From assembly GCA_963717695.1 (NCBI GenBank), contig CAVQWR010000001.1, positions 558,001 to 622,000 of the forward strand: a DNA stretch of 64,000 nucleotides, in the 5' to 3' direction. The translations under genes and the position numbers were made by a program. Source of the DNA: CAIWHR01 sp963717695. Lineage in GTDB: Bacteria > Pseudomonadota > Gammaproteobacteria > Burkholderiales > Casimicrobiaceae. Under the pieces are notes generated by a model. It ran no database searches. It had not been told where the DNA came from and was given only the letters and a program-made list of their open reading frames with translations. Position 1 is the first letter of the stretch. Each line of letters starts with the position of its first letter. Shown here in pieces: positions 53,122 through 62,151 of this stretch.

Positions 53122-53556
53122 TCAGGCGCGCTCGTCGCTGATGTAGCTCTTCAGCATGCGGTTCTCGAAGCTCTGCTCCTCGAGCACCGCCTTGGCGACG
53201 TCGTGGAACGACACCACGCCCTGCAGCATCGTGCCGTCCAGCACCGGCACGTAGCGCGCGTGGCGCTCGAGCATCGTGCGCCGAAGCTCGTTGACGTCCA
53301 TCGCGCCGGTGGCGGTCAGCGGATCGCGCTCGGCGATTTCGCTGATGCGGAGTGCGCCGAGCGTACCGTCGCGGGACGAGAGGGCACGCAGCACCTCGGC
53401 AAAGGTCACGATCCCCGTCATGCGGCCATGGTCCATCACGACCAGCGAGCCGATGTCGTGCTGCGCCATCACCCTGACCGCCTCCAGCACCTGGGCATCC
53501 GGCGGCGTCGTGAAGAGCGTGCTTCCCTTGATGCGCAGGATTTCGCTGACGAGCAT
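53122..53556 (-). CDS. CBS-domain protein
   Basis: 144 residues from ATG 53556 (MLVSEILRIKGSTLFTTPPD) behind GAGGGGG. Two CBS motifs form one Bateman module: VLEAVRVMAQHDIGSLVVMD with GRMTGIVTFAEVLRAL, and ATGAMDVNELRRTMLERHAR with YVPVLDGTMLQGVVSFHDVA. It has no attached catalytic domain, so it is a stand-alone adenosine-nucleotide sensor. Convergent with the methyltransferase gene. Confidence 0.9.
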   Translation of the reverse strand: MLVSEILRIKGSTLFTTPPDAQVLEAVRVMAQHDIGSLVVMDHGRMTGIVTFAEVLRALSSRDGTLGALRISEIAERDPLTATGAMDVNELRRTMLERHARYVPVLDGTMLQGVVSFHDVAKAVLEEQSFENRMLKSYISDERA

Positions 53557-53727
53557 CGTTATCCCCCTCGGACGGCGGTGGCGGGCGTCAGGCGAGATTA
53601 CTCCGCGAAACCGGCGATGTACAACCACGCGGACCGCGCTTGCATCCGCCGCTCGTGCTCAGCCGAACCCGGCACATGGCGTCGCGCCGCCGTGGCGTTG
53701 CCATCGGTACAATTTTGCCTACAAGCG

Positions 53728-54447
53728 TCAAGCCACCTCCCATTTTTCCGCGCTCGCCCCCGCAAGCGCGCGGACACGGGCTTCATCCTTGCCAAATTCC
53801 GCGGCAGACCCCTCGTAGACGACCCGACCGTCGTCGAGCACGTAGGCACGATCCGCGACTTGGACGGCCGCGCGAACGTTCTGCTCGACGAGAAGTACGG
53901 AGATTCCTTCGTCGCGCATCGCCCCGACGACCCGGAATACTTCCTGAACGATCAGCGGGGCCAGACCCTGCGATGGCTCGTCGAGCAGCAGAAGTTTTGG
54001 ATTCAGGAGCAGCGTGCGCGCGATGGCGAGCATCTCCTGCTCGCCGCCTGAGAGCTGTCGCCCCTTGCTCGTCTTTCGCTGGGCAAGGCGTGGAAAAAGC
54101 TCGTAGACGCGCGGGATCGTCCAGGGGCCCGGTCGCTCGAGTGGCACGCGCAGGTTTTCGTCCACCGTAAGGTTGGCAAAAATCCTGCGCCCCTCCGGGA
54201 CGTAGCCCACGCCGTGCGCGGCGATCTTGAATGGCGGCCACGCGGTCATGTTTTGCCCAAATATCGTCACCGATCCCTCGCGGGCAGGAGTGAGCCCCAC
54301 CAACGTGCGCAGGGTGGTCGTCTTGCCCGCGCCGTTGCGCCCGAGCAGCGTAACGATCTCACCCTCGCCGACCATCAACGAGACGCCGTGCAGGATGTGG
54401 CTCTTGCCGTAGAACGTGTGCAAGCCGGAAGCTTCCATGACGATCAT
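53728..54447 (-). CDS. livF: ABC transporter ATPase LivF (second cluster)
   Basis: 239 residues from ATG 54447, overlapping the livG stop. Walker A GRNGAGKTTTLRTLVGL, signature LSGGEQEMLAIARTLL, Walker B LLLLDEPSQGL, and the LivF-specific GVGYVPEGRRIFANLTVDEN. No frameshift. It is the final gene of the operon. Confidence 0.93.
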   Translation of the reverse strand: MIVMEASGLHTFYGKSHILHGVSLMVGEGEIVTLLGRNGAGKTTTLRTLVGLTPAREGSVTIFGQNMTAWPPFKIAAHGVGYVPEGRRIFANLTVDENLRVPLERPGPWTIPRVYELFPRLAQRKTSKGRQLSGGEQEMLAIARTLLLNPKLLLLDEPSQGLAPLIVQEVFRVVGAMRDEGISVLLVEQNVRAAVQVADRAYVLDDGRVVYEGSAAEFGKDEARVRALAGASAEKWEVA

Positions 54448-55193
54448 TCCGCGCTCCCCAGGTATGCGGCCTGCACGCGCTCGTCATGGGCTATTTCGTC
54501 CGGCGTGCCCTCGCCCAGCACGGCGCCTTCGGCGAGCACCGTGACCCGGTCCGCCAGGTGAAATACGACTCGCATGTCGTGCTCGATCAATGCAATGGTC
54601 AGCTTCTGATCCTTGTGCAACCGCCGGATCAACTGCGTGATGTCGTACGTTTCCTGATCTCCCATGCCGGCCGTGGGCTCGTCCAGCAGCAGCAGGCGAG
54701 GCTTGAGCGCCAGCGCCATCATGATCTCGGCCGTGCGCTGGTCCCCGTGCGCCAATTCACCGACAAGGCGGTCCGCTTTGGCCTCGAGTCCGCCCATTTC
54801 GAGCAGTTCGTCGATCCGCGTTCTGACCTGAGCATTGGCCGCGCGGCTCAGCCAGGCGTTGAGCCGCATTCCGGCGCCGACTTCCACCGGAATTCGCAGG
54901 TTCTCACGCACCGAGAGCTCCGGAAAGATCTCCGTGATCTGAAACGTGCGCGCCATTCCCAGCGCGACGCGCCTTTCGGGAGGATCTTCGGTGATGTCGC
55001 GTCCGTCGAACAGGATCCGGCCGGACGTCGGTGGGAAGAATCCGCTGATCAAATTGAAGAAGGTTGTCTTTCCGGCGCCATTGGGACCGATGATTGCCCG
55101 CAACTCGCCGGGCGAAACAGTAAGCGAAACATGATCAACAGCAACCAGGCTGCCGAAATGGCGGGAAGCCTCCTCGACTACGAGCAGGCTCAC
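54444..55193 (-). CDS. livG: ABC transporter ATPase LivG (second cluster)
   Basis: 249 residues from GTG 55193, overlapping the livM stop (GTGA). Walker A IGPNGAGKTTFFNLISGFF, MARTFQITEIFPELSVREN, a LivG-type signature region GELAHGDQRTAEIMMALAL (GDQR instead of GGQ), Walker B LLLLDEPTAGM, and IALIEHDMRVVFHLADRVTV. A very long open frame continues upstream to 57005, but it only joins livG to livH in phase across livM and is not one gene. Confidence 0.92.
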   Translation of the reverse strand: MSLLVVEEASRHFGSLVAVDHVSLTVSPGELRAIIGPNGAGKTTFFNLISGFFPPTSGRILFDGRDITEDPPERRVALGMARTFQITEIFPELSVRENLRIPVEVGAGMRLNAWLSRAANAQVRTRIDELLEMGGLEAKADRLVGELAHGDQRTAEIMMALALKPRLLLLDEPTAGMGDQETYDITQLIRRLHKDQKLTIALIEHDMRVVFHLADRVTVLAEGAVLGEGTPDEIAHDERVQAAYLGSAE

Positions 55194-56140
55194 AGGACGC
55201 CCTTTCGCCGCAGAGCGCCGATCACGCCGCGCGGAAAGAACAGCACGACGAGCACGAAGAACAAACCAACGAACGACTGCCAGTTCTCGGTCTGGCTGGA
55301 GACATAGTCCTGCAGCACCACGAAAATCGCCGCGCCGATCAGCGGTCCCCAGAAAGCGCGCATCCCGCCAAGGACCGCCATGATCACGAAGTTTCCGGAC
55401 AGGCCCCAATACAGGGAGCGCGGATCCGTGAAATTGTTGAGGAGCGCGTAGAGCGTTCCGGCAAGACTGGCGAAGAAGCAGGAAATGACGAAGGAGAGCC
55501 AGATGTGCTGCTCGACCGGGATGCCGAGGTAGCGCGCGCGGCGTTCGTTCTCGCGGATCGCGATCAAAGTTCTCCCGAATGGCGAACGCAGCAGCAGGGC
55601 CATGAGCGTGGCGGCCGCGGCGAAGACAAACAGAACGAGGTAATAGAAAGCCTTGTCGTTGCCTTGTATGTCGATCCGGGTGAACCCAAGATCGATCGCC
55701 TGCCGTTGCCAACCCGTCAACCCGTCGTCGCCGCCCGTGACCGAATTCCAGCGGAACGTGATGAAGTAGAAAACCTGCCCGAACGCAATCGTTACCATGG
55801 CGAAGTACACGCCGCGGAGCTTGACGATCATCGCCCCGATAAGCGCCGCGGCAATCGTGCCCACTGCGACGCCGACCACGATACCGAGCGGGGTGCTTGG
55901 CACCAGATACTTGATCGTCATCCCCACGCCGTAGGCGCCGAGGCCGAAATACGCAGCGTGGCCAAACGAAAGCACACCGGTGAAACCGAGCAGGAAATTC
56001 AGCGCCATCGCGGCCAGGCCAAGCACGAGAATGCGGCTCGCCAATTCCGTGTAGCCGCCGACGGCGCGCATCCAGAAGGGCATCGTCAGCAGCACCGCCC
56101 AGATGAGTACATTCGGCCACTGCTTGCCAAAGGCGTTCAA
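55190..56140 (-). CDS. livM: ABC transporter permease LivM (second cluster)
   Basis: 316 residues from TTG 56140, with GGAGGG upstream and overlapping the livH stop. LivM motifs: LNFLLGFTGVLSFGHAAYFG, MVTIAFGQVFYFITFRW, GRTLIAIRENERRARYLGI and GPLIGAAIFVVLQDY. About nine helices. It forms the importer channel with LivH. Confidence 0.92.
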   Translation of the reverse strand: MNAFGKQWPNVLIWAVLLTMPFWMRAVGGYTELASRILVLGLAAMALNFLLGFTGVLSFGHAAYFGLGAYGVGMTIKYLVPSTPLGIVVGVAVGTIAAALIGAMIVKLRGVYFAMVTIAFGQVFYFITFRWNSVTGGDDGLTGWQRQAIDLGFTRIDIQGNDKAFYYLVLFVFAAAATLMALLLRSPFGRTLIAIRENERRARYLGIPVEQHIWLSFVISCFFASLAGTLYALLNNFTDPRSLYWGLSGNFVIMAVLGGMRAFWGPLIGAAIFVVLQDYVSSQTENWQSFVGLFFVLVVLFFPRGVIGALRRKGVL

Positions 56141-57005
56141 TTGACCCTCCCTTCCTCGCCCAGCAGCCCGCGCGGCCGGATAAGCAGGACGAGCCCATCA
56201 TCACGTAGATCACCGCTTCGGTCGCCGAAGGAAAGAAGACCGTCGTGATGCCGGACGCAACGCCGATCAGGAGACCGCCAAGCAGGGTTCCCGGCAAGCT
56301 GCCCAGGCCGCCGACGATGATTGCCACGAAGCTCGGCATGATGAGCGATGAGCCGATCGTCGGCGCGAGTCCCAGCATGCCCGCGGCAAGGACCCCTGCC
56401 AACCCGGCCAGGTAGATGCCCAGGCCGAAATTCAGGTTGCGCAGAATGCGTACGTTCACCCCGAGGACGGAAACCGTTTCGAGATCGAGCGTGCCGGCGC
56501 GGATGCGCATGCCCAGACGCGTCCGATTCAGGATGAAAAAGAGTCCCGCGACGGCCACGGCGACCAGGCCGACCATGAACAGGCGGTAGCCCGTGAGGAA
56601 AAAGTATTTCGTGCTGAGCGCGTTGGTGAGCACCGCGGGGAGCGGATAGGGGAGGCTCGTCGCGCCCCAGATATAGCGCGTGCCGTCCTCGATCATGTAG
56701 GCGAGTCCGAACGTCAGCAGGAGACTATAGAGCGGGTCGCGCCCGTAGACTTGCCGTATCAACAGCCGTTCGACCAGAAGCCCGATGGCGGCGGTGAGGA
56801 ATGGCGCCACCAGCAGCGCTCCCCAAAATCCGAGAAATGGTATGAGGGTGTAGGCGAGATAGCCGCCAATGGCGAGGAATCCGCCATGGGCAAAATTGAT
56901 GACGCCGCTCAGATTGAGGATCAAGGACAATCCAAGCGCCATCAGCGCGTAGAAGGCGCCGACAATCAATCCGTTGAAAATATTGAAAACGAGAACCTGA
57001 GTCAT
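56137..57005 (-). CDS. livH: ABC transporter permease LivH (second cluster; frameshift at the end)
   Basis: It starts at ATG 57005 (MTQVLVFNIFNGLIVGAFYA). LivH signature GVINFAHGGFLAIGGYLAY; also RAGTLDLETVSVLGVNVRIL and FVAIIVGGLGSLPGTLLGGL. Near 56197 one base is missing: the expected end LVLLIRPRGLLGEEGRVN is in a neighbouring frame and stops at 56137, overlapping livM. Without repair the frame runs on across livM. About 289 residues when repaired. Confidence 0.88.
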
Positions 57006-57157
57006 CGATGTGCCCCGCCGTTAGCCGCACGCTCGCACCTGTCCTGCCATGTTGCATCGTTAAAATTGGCGCGAGCGCGCGTAGCGCGCCGCATTGCTCC
57101 GGCACGAAAGCTCGAAGGCCGCGCTGCGCCGCCTCTGGTGCAGTTGAGCTTCGAAAT

Positions 57158-57191
57158 ATTCGGGGCCGCGCATGCGTCGTCGGCCCCGAAT
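57158..57191 (-). promoter_or_regulatory. Intercistronic hairpin between livK and livH
   Basis: ATTCGGGGCCG and CGGCCCCGAAT form a perfect 11-bp stem around a 12-base loop, 10 bases after the livK stop. No T run follows, so it more likely protects the livK mRNA or attenuates than terminates fully. Confidence 0.6.
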
Positions 57192-57200
57192 CGGACGGAC

Positions 57201-58460
57201 CTACGCCGGCCAGGTCAGCTTGCAGCCCGTTTCCTCGACGGTGGGAGAGATCTTGTCGCCGTCGACAACTTCCGTCACGTTGAACAGGTCGTCCGGCGCG
57301 CTGCCGGCGCCCTGGGCATTGCCGACGTAGAGCGAGTTGATCAGCTGATGGTCGCCGGCGCGGTAGTACGTCGAATGCGGCATCAGGCCGATCTCCGGCG
57401 GCAGCTTCATGCCTTCAAGCGCCTTTGCCATCTTCACCGGATTCAGCGTCTTCGCCTGGTTGGCAGCAAGTGCGCATGTCCAAGTCGCCGCGTAACCAAA
57501 CCAGGTACGGGCGGTAGGAACCTTGCCGGTCTTCTTCTTGATCGCCTCGACGAATTCGGCGACATGTGGCACTCCGGGTTGCTTCCAGTACCACTCGAAC
57601 ACCCAGGTGCCGACCCGCGCATCCGGCGGCAATCCTTCGAGGGCTTCCAATTCCTGCTGAGCACCCGCGAGATGGACGCGCTTGTCGAGGCCGAACTGCA
57701 CCGCCTGCTTGATGCAGTTGATCATGTCATCGCCCTGCGGAAGGATGATGAGGACGTCGGGCTTTGCTGCTTCAGCCTTTATAAGGTACGACGAGAAATC
57801 GGTTGTTCCAAGCGGCGTCAGGTCGCCACCGACCTTCGTGTAGCCCGCTTTGGTGCCAGCCTTCTCGAGGCCCGCCTGCAGCGTATGGCCGAACGCGTAG
57901 TCGGGCGTGATGAAGTACCACTTCTTTCCCATGTTCTTGATCAGCGCCGGCGTCACTGCATTGGCTTCGGTCTGGGTCGGATTGCATACTCGAAACACGT
58001 TCCAGTGGCAGGCTGTTCCCGTGACCGCATCCGTGTGGCCGCCCGGCACCACGTGGAATACACCCTTTTCGTTGCTCACCTGCGCCATTGCGAGAGCAAG
58101 GGCGGAATTGACGTTGCCGAGCAGGAAGTCCACCTTGTCGCGTTCGATCAGTTTGCGCGCCTTCTGGACTGCCGTGCCGGCATCCCCGCTCGTCGAGTCC
58201 TCGACCAGGAGTTGCACCTGGCGGCCCAGAATTCCCCCCTTCGCGTTCATCTGCTCAACCGCGAGCTGGCAGCCAACAAGCTCATTCTTGCCGACCGCGG
58301 CAAAGGTGCCGGTCAGCGGATTGTCGAGTCCGATCTTGACCGGCTCTTCGGCGCGCGCCTTTATGATGAACGGGCCGGTGAGTTGTAGTGCACTGACTGC
58401 AGCCGCGGCCTTGAGCACCTTGCGGCGGCCGGCATTGCTGGCGTTGCGCTGAATCGACAT
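57201..58460 (-). CDS. livK: Periplasmic substrate-binding protein LivK type (second cluster)
   Basis: 419 residues from ATG 58460 (MSIQRNASNAGRRKVLKAAA) behind AGGAGGAG. The N-terminal region is twin-arginine-like (RRKVLK) with a hydrophobic core (AAAAVSALQLTGPF). Mature peripla_BP domain: VKIGLDNPLTGTFAAVGKNE, GRQVQLLVEDSTSGDAGTAV, VVPGGHTDAVTGTACHWNVF, TPDYAFGHTLQAGLEKAG and LPQGDDMINCIKQAVQFG. It resembles the urea/amide/branched-chain binding group. The ligand is unknown. First gene of the livKHMGF operon. Confidence 0.92.
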   Translation of the reverse strand: MSIQRNASNAGRRKVLKAAAAVSALQLTGPFIIKARAEEPVKIGLDNPLTGTFAAVGKNELVGCQLAVEQMNAKGGILGRQVQLLVEDSTSGDAGTAVQKARKLIERDKVDFLLGNVNSALALAMAQVSNEKGVFHVVPGGHTDAVTGTACHWNVFRVCNPTQTEANAVTPALIKNMGKKWYFITPDYAFGHTLQAGLEKAGTKAGYTKVGGDLTPLGTTDFSSYLIKAEAAKPDVLIILPQGDDMINCIKQAVQFGLDKRVHLAGAQQELEALEGLPPDARVGTWVFEWYWKQPGVPHVAEFVEAIKKKTGKVPTARTWFGYAATWTCALAANQAKTLNPVKMAKALEGMKLPPEIGLMPHSTYYRAGDHQLINSLYVGNAQGAGSAPDDLFNVTEVVDGDKISPTVEETGCKLTWPA

Positions 58461-58689
58461 TTGCGGACTCCTCCTAAGAATTGCGACGCCAATGCAGCAC
58501 CATGCTGCGTTGGTCATGACCGGCGCCTGATTGCGCTCCGCATCTGCATGCGGGACCTCACCGACCCTGGCACCTTCTTATCTGCGACTCGCCGAATGTC
58601 CTTCGGTCTTCTTCCGCCGCTTCCGGTCCGGTAATGTAGACAAAGTGCTCCGTCGGAGCAATCCCGAATCCGCTCGCCCCACCCGCCGG

Positions 58690-59140
58690 GGGGACCACGT
58701 GTTGTTCTTCTGGTCGGGCCGTCGTCGGTAACGCTCGCCCTGATGGCCTCCGGCATGAATGGCCCGGGATTCGCGTTTCACGGGTACCTGCCGGTGGCGG
58801 CCTAGCCGCGCGGAGGCAATCCGCCGGCTCAAGCCCGAATCGGCGCGCAGCCGGCACACGCAGGTCTTCTCCGAGACGCCCTATCCCAATGTGGCCTTGC
58901 GCGGTGCGCCGGTCGGTACGCTACGGCCGGAGATACGGCTTGGCGTCGTCGCCGATCTCACGGTCGACACCAAATCGGTGGAGTCACGCCCCGCGCGGGC
59001 CAGGCGCGGCCGGGATTTCCCGCGTTTCGCGAAGCGGCCGGCGATCTTCACCGTGCAGGCCTGACGTCATCGCGCAGGAGGGGGTCAGCGGATTGCGCTC
59101 GAGGATCTCGCTGGTGCGAAGCGCGCCCCGCGCGTCGTCG
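58690..59140 (+). pseudogene. Decayed copy of the RsmI-like methyltransferase tail and a piece of the CBS gene
   Basis: From about 58700 the sequence matches 52750-53099: VGPSSV-LALMASGMNG-GF-FHGYLPV, then a TAG stop. After a small deletion it continues IRRLKPESARSRHTQVFSET through TVESRP-like KSVESRP to RFAKRPAIFTVQA at 59064. A short stretch at about 59083-59135 then matches the CBS gene (around 53306-53360). The copy has stops, indels and many substitutions, so it is not expressed as a methyltransferase. The rest of 58461-59263 shows nothing else. Confidence 0.8.
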
Positions 59141-59263
59141 CCGGGGTTCGAGGCTACTTCCCCTGCGACCGAGTGGCAGCCGCGCGCGGGCTCGGTCGGG
59201 GTCAGCGTGCCGCCGAGTTCCGTCCGGACGGAATGGACCGTGCAGCACGATGGTGCCGGCCAT

Positions 59264-61411
59264 TCACTTGTAGAGCGTGTGCGGTAGCCAGAGACCGATG
59301 CCGGGGAAAATGTAAAGCAGTGCAAGCGCCAACACCTGGATCGCCATGAACGGCATCATCCCGGCGAAGATCTGGTTCAGCGTCACGTGCTTTGGAGCGA
59401 CGCCCTTCAAATAGAATGCCGCCATCGCCACGGGCGGTGACAGGAACGCTGTCTGCAGGTTGAGCGCCACCAGCAAGCCGAAGAACAGCGGATCGATCTG
59501 GAACTTCGCGAGCAGCGGGATGAAGATCGGCATGAAGATGACGATGATCTCGGTCCATTCGAGCGGCCAGCCCAACACGAAGATGATCGCCTGCGCGAGG
59601 ATCATGAACTGGATCGGCGACAGGCCGAGCGAAAGCACCCACTTCTCAACGACCTCCTGCCCGCCAAGCAGCGCGAAGGCCGCCGAGAAGATCGACGAGC
59701 CGACGAACAGCCAGCACACCATTGCCGACGTCTTCGCCGTCAGGAACACCGACTCCTTGACGGTCGGCCCGAGCTTCACCTGGAAGACCGCGGCAAGGCA
59801 CCAGACGCCGGCAGCGAGGATCGACACCCAGCCGATCCAGGTCGGCGGCCCCGATTCAAGCACTTCGAACTTGAGCAGAATGAACCAGACAATGGACACG
59901 CCGACCAGCAGCCAGAGCGGCAACCAGGTCGCCATGATCCTGCGCATCTTCTCCTTCGGCATGGCGAGCAGCGCGTAAATCGCGGCCAGCGAAAAGCCGC
60001 CGAACGAGCCTACTGCCGCAGCTTCGGTGGGCGTTGCCAGGCCGAACACGATCGTTCCCAGCACGGCGAGGATCAGCACCGCGAGCGGAAAAAACGACGC
60101 CAGCAGCATCTTGAAGATCTCGAGCCGCACGAAGGTGAAGATCGTGTAGAAGATGAGCAGCGCGGCGATCCCGACGCCGAGGATGATCCAGTAAGTGGCG
60201 GGCGCGGGAATTCGTTTCCAGTCGGCCGAGGGCGCGCCGGCGGCAGGCGTCGTCGCGACGGGCGCCTTTGCGGCTGCAGGCGGCGCTTTCGTGGCAACGG
60301 GCGCTGCCTCGGCTGTGGCGTCGGCGGGCGGCTCGGCAAGCCCGGTGCTCGTGCCCTCCTCCGCGGGCGGCTCCTGCACGCCGAACGATCCCGGCGCCGC
60401 GCTGGGTTCCGTGGCGATGTCGCCCATCTGCTGTACGCCGGTCATGTCCTGGACCACGTCGGGCTTGGTCAGCGAATGCCAGATCAGCCCCATCAGCACC
60501 GCGAACGCGATCGCCGGCATCAGCGTTAGCAGCAGCTCGCGCACGAGGATCCTGGTCGCGGCGTCGGCGTTGCGCGGCCCCTTGAGTGCGCCGATCAGCC
60601 CAGGAAGGACCTTGCTGCTGACCGTCGTCGCGATCGTGGCGAGGTGCGCAGGCAGGTTGACCTTGCGCTCGCTCATCGGCAGCGGGGGCGCGAGGTCGGG
60701 ACGCAGCTTCGCGAGGATCATCACATAGCCGATGTAGAGGCCCGCCAGCATGATCCCCGGAAAGAATGCGCCGGCATAGAGCTGCACTACCGAGACGCCG
60801 GCCACGGCGCCGTAGACGATCAGCATCACCGACGGCGGTATGAGAATGCCGAGGCAGCCGCCTGCCGTGATGACGCCCGCGGTCACCTTGATGTTGTACC
60901 CGGCGCGCAGCATCGCGGGCATGGCGAGGAGCCCCATCAGCGTGACCACCGCGCCGACGATGCCCGTGGCGGTCGCGAACACGGCGCACGTGATCAGCGT
61001 CGCGACCGCGAGCGATGCCGGAATGCGCGCCAGTGCGAGGTGCAGGCTCTTGAACAGCTTCTCGATCAGGTTGGAACGCTCGACCAGGTAGCCCATGAAC
61101 ACGAAGAGCGGGATCGAGATCAGCACGTCGTTCGACATGACCGCGTACGCGCGCTGCACCATGAGGTCGAGTGTCTGCTGCGTCGCGAGACTTGGACTCT
61201 GGCTCGCATAGGCTAGCCACGCGAACATCACGCCCATGCCCATCAGCGTGAAGGCGGTTGGAAAGCCAAGCATGATCGCGATCACGATCAGCGCCAGCAT
61301 CAGCAGGCCGAGGTGGCCGTTGGTCATCTGCGACGGCGCCGGCATCAGCGCGAACACCATGATCACGACAGCCGCCATGATTGCGAGGCCGAACCAGACT
61401 TCCTTTCTCAT
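59264..61411 (-). CDS. dctM: TRAP transporter large permease DctM with a Pro/Ala-rich insertion
   Basis: 715 residues from ATG 61411, overlapping the dctQ stop (ATGA). DctM motifs: IMLGFPTAFTLMGMGVMFAW, ISIPLFVFMGYLVERSNLIE, GGCLGILIPPSVMLIVYG and VFGLATPTEAAAVGSFGGF, with about 14 helices. Usual length is 430-620 residues; here residues about 320-398 form an extra-cytoplasmic or loop insert rich in Pro, Ala, Glu and Thr (EPPAEEGTSTGLAEPPADAT, then APPAAAKAPVATTPAAG) flanked by helices. It would move an organic acid with Na+ together with DctQ and DctP. Confidence 0.9.
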   Translation of the reverse strand: MRKEVWFGLAIMAAVVIMVFALMPAPSQMTNGHLGLLMLALIVIAIMLGFPTAFTLMGMGVMFAWLAYASQSPSLATQQTLDLMVQRAYAVMSNDVLISIPLFVFMGYLVERSNLIEKLFKSLHLALARIPASLAVATLITCAVFATATGIVGAVVTLMGLLAMPAMLRAGYNIKVTAGVITAGGCLGILIPPSVMLIVYGAVAGVSVVQLYAGAFFPGIMLAGLYIGYVMILAKLRPDLAPPLPMSERKVNLPAHLATIATTVSSKVLPGLIGALKGPRNADAATRILVRELLLTLMPAIAFAVLMGLIWHSLTKPDVVQDMTGVQQMGDIATEPSAAPGSFGVQEPPAEEGTSTGLAEPPADATAEAAPVATKAPPAAAKAPVATTPAAGAPSADWKRIPAPATYWIILGVGIAALLIFYTIFTFVRLEIFKMLLASFFPLAVLILAVLGTIVFGLATPTEAAAVGSFGGFSLAAIYALLAMPKEKMRRIMATWLPLWLLVGVSIVWFILLKFEVLESGPPTWIGWVSILAAGVWCLAAVFQVKLGPTVKESVFLTAKTSAMVCWLFVGSSIFSAAFALLGGQEVVEKWVLSLGLSPIQFMILAQAIIFVLGWPLEWTEIIVIFMPIFIPLLAKFQIDPLFFGLLVALNLQTAFLSPPVAMAAFYLKGVAPKHVTLNQIFAGMMPFMAIQVLALALLYIFPGIGLWLPHTLYK

Positions 61412-62031
61412 TTCGAGCCCTCGCTGGCGACCACGATCGCGTCGAGCTTCGCGATGTCCTCGTCATGGACGTTGACCATTGCCTTCAGCTTGTCGACGTC
61501 GACCTCCTCGACGTCCTCCTCGCGTGACGGCCATGCGCCCGCCTTGAGGCAGATGCCGCAGCGGATGATCTCGACGACGCCCTGGATCAGCAGGAACAGT
61601 CCGGCGACCGGGATGATGGTCTTGAACGGATAGATCGGCGGGCCGTCGGCGGTGATGTTGGAGTGCTCGCTGATCGCCCACGATTCGCCGGCGTAACGGT
61701 AGCCCGCCCAGCAGAACGCGATGACGCCCGGGATGAAGAAGACGATGTAGAGCGTGAGATCGAGGCTCGCCTGCAGCCGCGGGGGGAAGAAGCCGTAGAG
61801 AACGTCGCCGCGAACGTGGCCGTTCTTCGACAGCGTGTACGCGCCCGCCATCATGAACAGCGTGCCGTACATCATGATCATCGCGTCGAACGCCCACGCG
61901 TGGGGGTGCTCCAGCACGTAGCGCGAGTACACCTCCCAAGTGATCAGAAGCGTCAGCGCGACGATGAGCCACGCGAAAGCGTGGCCGACCCAGGTGCTTA
62001 TCTTGTCGACGAACAGCAGCAGCTTCTGCAT
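61408..62031 (-). CDS. dctQ: TRAP transporter small permease DctQ
   Basis: 207 residues from ATG 62031 (MQKLLLFVDKISTWVGHAFA). Four hydrophobic helices with the DctQ pattern LLITWEVYSRYVLEHPHAWA and GTLFMMAGAYTLSKNGHVRG. The C-terminal tail is acidic (REEDVEEVDVDKLKAMVNVH). It couples DctM to the binding protein. Confidence 0.92.
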   Translation of the reverse strand: MQKLLLFVDKISTWVGHAFAWLIVALTLLITWEVYSRYVLEHPHAWAFDAMIMMYGTLFMMAGAYTLSKNGHVRGDVLYGFFPPRLQASLDLTLYIVFFIPGVIAFCWAGYRYAGESWAISEHSNITADGPPIYPFKTIIPVAGLFLLIQGVVEIIRCGICLKAGAWPSREEDVEEVDVDKLKAMVNVHDEDIAKLDAIVVASEGSK

Positions 62032-62091
62032 GGGCTCACATCCGCGGATTGACCATCATGGGACGACGGCGGTCGTTGCCGACCCGCGACG

Positions 62092-62127
62092 AAAAAGGAA
62101 ACACCATCCGGGGGTGCCGGATGGTGT
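62092..62127 (-). terminator. Strong hairpin between dctP and dctQ (terminator or attenuator)
   Basis: ACACCATCCGG and CCGGATGGTGT form a perfect 11-bp stem around GGGTG, 24 bases after the dctP stop. On the minus strand it is followed by TTCCTTTTTC. It could partly end transcription so that the binding protein is made in excess over the permeases. Confidence 0.65.
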
Positions 62128-62151
62128 CGAAGCCACTCCCGTGATGCTCCG

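Noticed and set aside
54444..57005. A single 853-codon plus-length open frame spanning livG, livM and livH
   Set aside because: Its ends read as LivH and LivG but the middle reads as Arg/Gly-rich nonsense antiphase to livM, which is intact in another frame. A missing base near the end of livH fuses the frames.
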